Below, piece after piece: positions 62,599 through 64,000 of a stretch of 64,000 nt of DNA. The notes under the pieces were generated by a model. It was not told where the DNA came from. It made no database searches and was given only the letters and a program-made list of their open reading frames with translations. This DNA comes from Meiothermus sp. (GTDB taxonomy: Bacteria > Deinococcota > Deinococci > Deinococcales > Thermaceae): assembly GCF_026004075.1 (NCBI RefSeq), contig NZ_BPIK01000001.1, forward strand, positions 1,714,041 to 1,778,040, written 5' to 3'. Numbering within the stretch: the stretch's first letter is position 1; every line of letters begins with the position of its first letter. Made by a program: the position numbers and the translations under genes.

Positions 62599-63999
62599 CT
62601 AGACCCCATAAAGCGCGGTGTATTTGCGGGTTAGATACTCTACCAGGTACTGCGGGTTAAGGTCTTCGCCGGTTACATGCCGGAGCAGGTCACGGGGCCA
62701 GTAGCGGCTGCCCTGATGGTGGATTTTCTCGCGTGTCCAGTTAAGCAGCGGTGCGAACTCACCGCGCTCGAACCTAGCCTCGAGGCCGCCCAGCTCCTGC
62801 TCGGCCTTGGCGAAAAACTGCGCCGCGTAGAGGTTACCCAGGGTGTAGGTGGGGAAGTAGCCAATGAGCCCCGCCGACCAGTGCACATCCTGCATCAGAC
62901 CGTCTTTTATTTCCGGGGCCTTTATTCCCAGATAGGCCTGGTATTTGGCATCCCAGGCCTCGGGGGCCTCCTCCAGGCTCAGATCTCCCCGCAACAACGC
63001 CAGCTCGATCTCGAAGCGGATCAGGATGTGCAGGTTATAGGTCACCTCGTCGGCCTCCACCCGGATCAGGCTCGGCTCCACCGCGTTGACGGCGAAGTGG
63101 AAGTCTTCTAAGCGCACATCCCGCAGCGACTCGAAATACTGCTGGGCTCTGGGCCAGAAAAAGCGCCAGAATCCCAGGCTACGCCCCACCAGGTTCTCCC
63201 AGGTGCGGCTCTGGGACTCGTGCACCCCCAGCGAGATCTCGGTGCCCATGGGGGTGCCGAAGTGCTCCGGCAAAAGCCCCTGCCCATACAGGCCGTGCCC
63301 CATCTCGTGTACGATGCTAAAAAAGCCGGTGTTGAAGTAGTTCTCGTCGTAGCGGGTGGTCAGGCGCACATCGCCGGGGCCGATGCCCTGCATGAAGGGG
63401 TGGGCCACCACATCGAGCCGGCCCGCCTCGAGGTCGAAGCCCAGGGTCGCCAAAACCTCGAGCCCAAAGGCCTCTTGCGCGGCCAGGGGAAAAGATCGGT
63501 GCAGAATTGCGGTGTTAGGTTTGCGCGCACTACCCTCGAGCCGCTCCAGGAGCCTCACGGTAGCCTGGCGTAGCTGGGCGAAGACCGGCTCGAGCTGCCT
63601 GGCGGTAGCCCCCGGCTCGTACTGATCCAGCAAGGCGTCGTAAGGCTCCTCCCGATAGCCCAGCGCCTCAGCCAGCTCGCGGGTGAGGCCGAAGATTTTT
63701 TTAAGCGCCGGCTTGAAACCGGCCCAGTCGTTCCTGGGCCGGGCCTCCTGCCAGATGGTCTCTCCTTCGCTGGTAGCCTGGGCCAGCTCCACCGCCAGGC
63801 GCTCGGGTACCTTGGTCTGCAGGTCGTAGGCCCGGCGCCACTCCCGCACATTCACCGCTTCCACCGATTCGGGCTCCCCCAGCCAGTCCGAACCCTCCAC
63901 CACCGCCAGCATCTCGCCGATGCGGGGGTCGGTGGCCCGCTGGTGCAGCACCTTGGCCAGCGCAGCCTGCATCTGGGCCCGGTGGGCATGTCCCTTTTT
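62599..63999 (-). CDS. Carboxypeptidase Taq-type metallopeptidase (M32), N-terminus cut by window edge
   Basis: 466 codons are visible; the frame stays open to the window edge, where [20 protein letters not shown] continues a typical M32 N-terminus, so the internal ATG at 63972 is not the true start. The metal site is [14 protein letters not shown] (HExxH), with [23 protein letters not shown] downstream (third ligand Glu) and [16 protein letters not shown]. It is a cytoplasmic carboxypeptidase named after the Thermus aquaticus enzyme (about 510 residues). Confidence 0.92.
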   Translation of the reverse strand, partial: KKGHAHRAQMQAALAKVLHQRATDPRIGEMLAVVEGSDWLGEPESVEAVNVREWRRAYDLQTKVPERLAVELAQATSEGETIWQEARPRNDWAGFKPALKKIFGLTRELAEALGYREEPYDALLDQYEPGATARQLEPVFAQLRQATVRLLERLEGSARKPNTAILHRSFPLAAQEAFGLEVLATLGFDLEAGRLDVVAHPFMQGIGPGDVRLTTRYDENYFNTGFFSIVHEMGHGLYGQGLLPEHFGTPMGTEISLGVHESQSRTWENLVGRSLGFWRFFWPRAQQYFESLRDVRLEDFHFAVNAVEPSLIRVEADEVTYNLHILIRFEIELALLRGDLSLEEAPEAWDAKYQAYLGIKAPEIKDGLMQDVHWSAGLIGYFPTYTLGNLYAAQFFAKAEQELGGLEARFERGEFAPLLNWTREKIHHQGSRYWPRDLLRHVTGEDLNPQYLVEYLTRKYTALYGV

Positions 64000-64000
64000 A

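Overview
The window looks like a chromosomal segment from a thermophile or moderate thermophile of the Deinococcota, most likely Meiothermus. This is inferred from protein resemblance to Thermus families (Era, MglA/MglB, carboxypeptidase Taq, DusA), high GC, many start codons sitting just behind a TANNNT box, and a very high density of the palindrome CTCGAG. No rRNA or tRNA gene, CRISPR array or intact insertion sequence was seen.

Layout. 1-8.6 kb: the downstream half of the division/cell-wall cluster, in near-continuous overlap: murD (partial), ftsW, murG, murC, murB, ftsQ, ftsA, ftsZ, then ruvC. 8.6-19.8 kb: an outer-membrane barrel plus lipoprotein pair, a DUF454 protein, the polarity switch mglB-mglA, hemW, a Ser/Thr kinase, a patatin-like lipase, signal peptidase I, a HAD phosphatase, an orphan iron-binding protein and a small membrane protein. 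19.8-32.2 kb: surface polysaccharide locus. A Wzz-like protein is followed by a 6.9-kb AT-richer block (GT2, polymerase, GT4, flippase, O-antigen-ligase-like protein, polyprenyl-phosphate sugar transferase), then native-looking dTDP-rhamnose genes rfbD, rfbB, rfbC and rfbA and another GT2. 32.3-47.7 kb: metabolism and housekeeping (class II aldolase, a BrxC-like protein, TVP38, sirtuin, Nnr, thrB, DUF4388, pgm, lhgO, mscS, plsX, a cytochrome P450, trxA). 47.7-64 kb: small DUF proteins, asparaginase, pyrF, a 929-residue methyltransferase-TPR-DUF2325 fusion, 5-oxoprolinase pxpBC and pxpA, a deoxyhypusine-synthase-like protein, a truncated globin, era, dprA, dusA, ispH and a partial M32 carboxypeptidase.

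How the genes work together. The first block makes lipid II precursors and builds the divisome. The polysaccharide block would make dTDP-rhamnose, load sugars on undecaprenyl phosphate, flip, polymerise and ligate them. pxpA and pxpBC form one 5-oxoproline hydrolysis unit.

Main non-gene signals. A 137-bp repeat with two long hairpins is present in two full copies and one truncated copy, with a compensated base change between copies. TANNNT boxes lie 6-11 bases before about twenty start codons, which points to common leaderless transcription. CTCGAG is strongly over-represented outside the imported-looking polysaccharide block.
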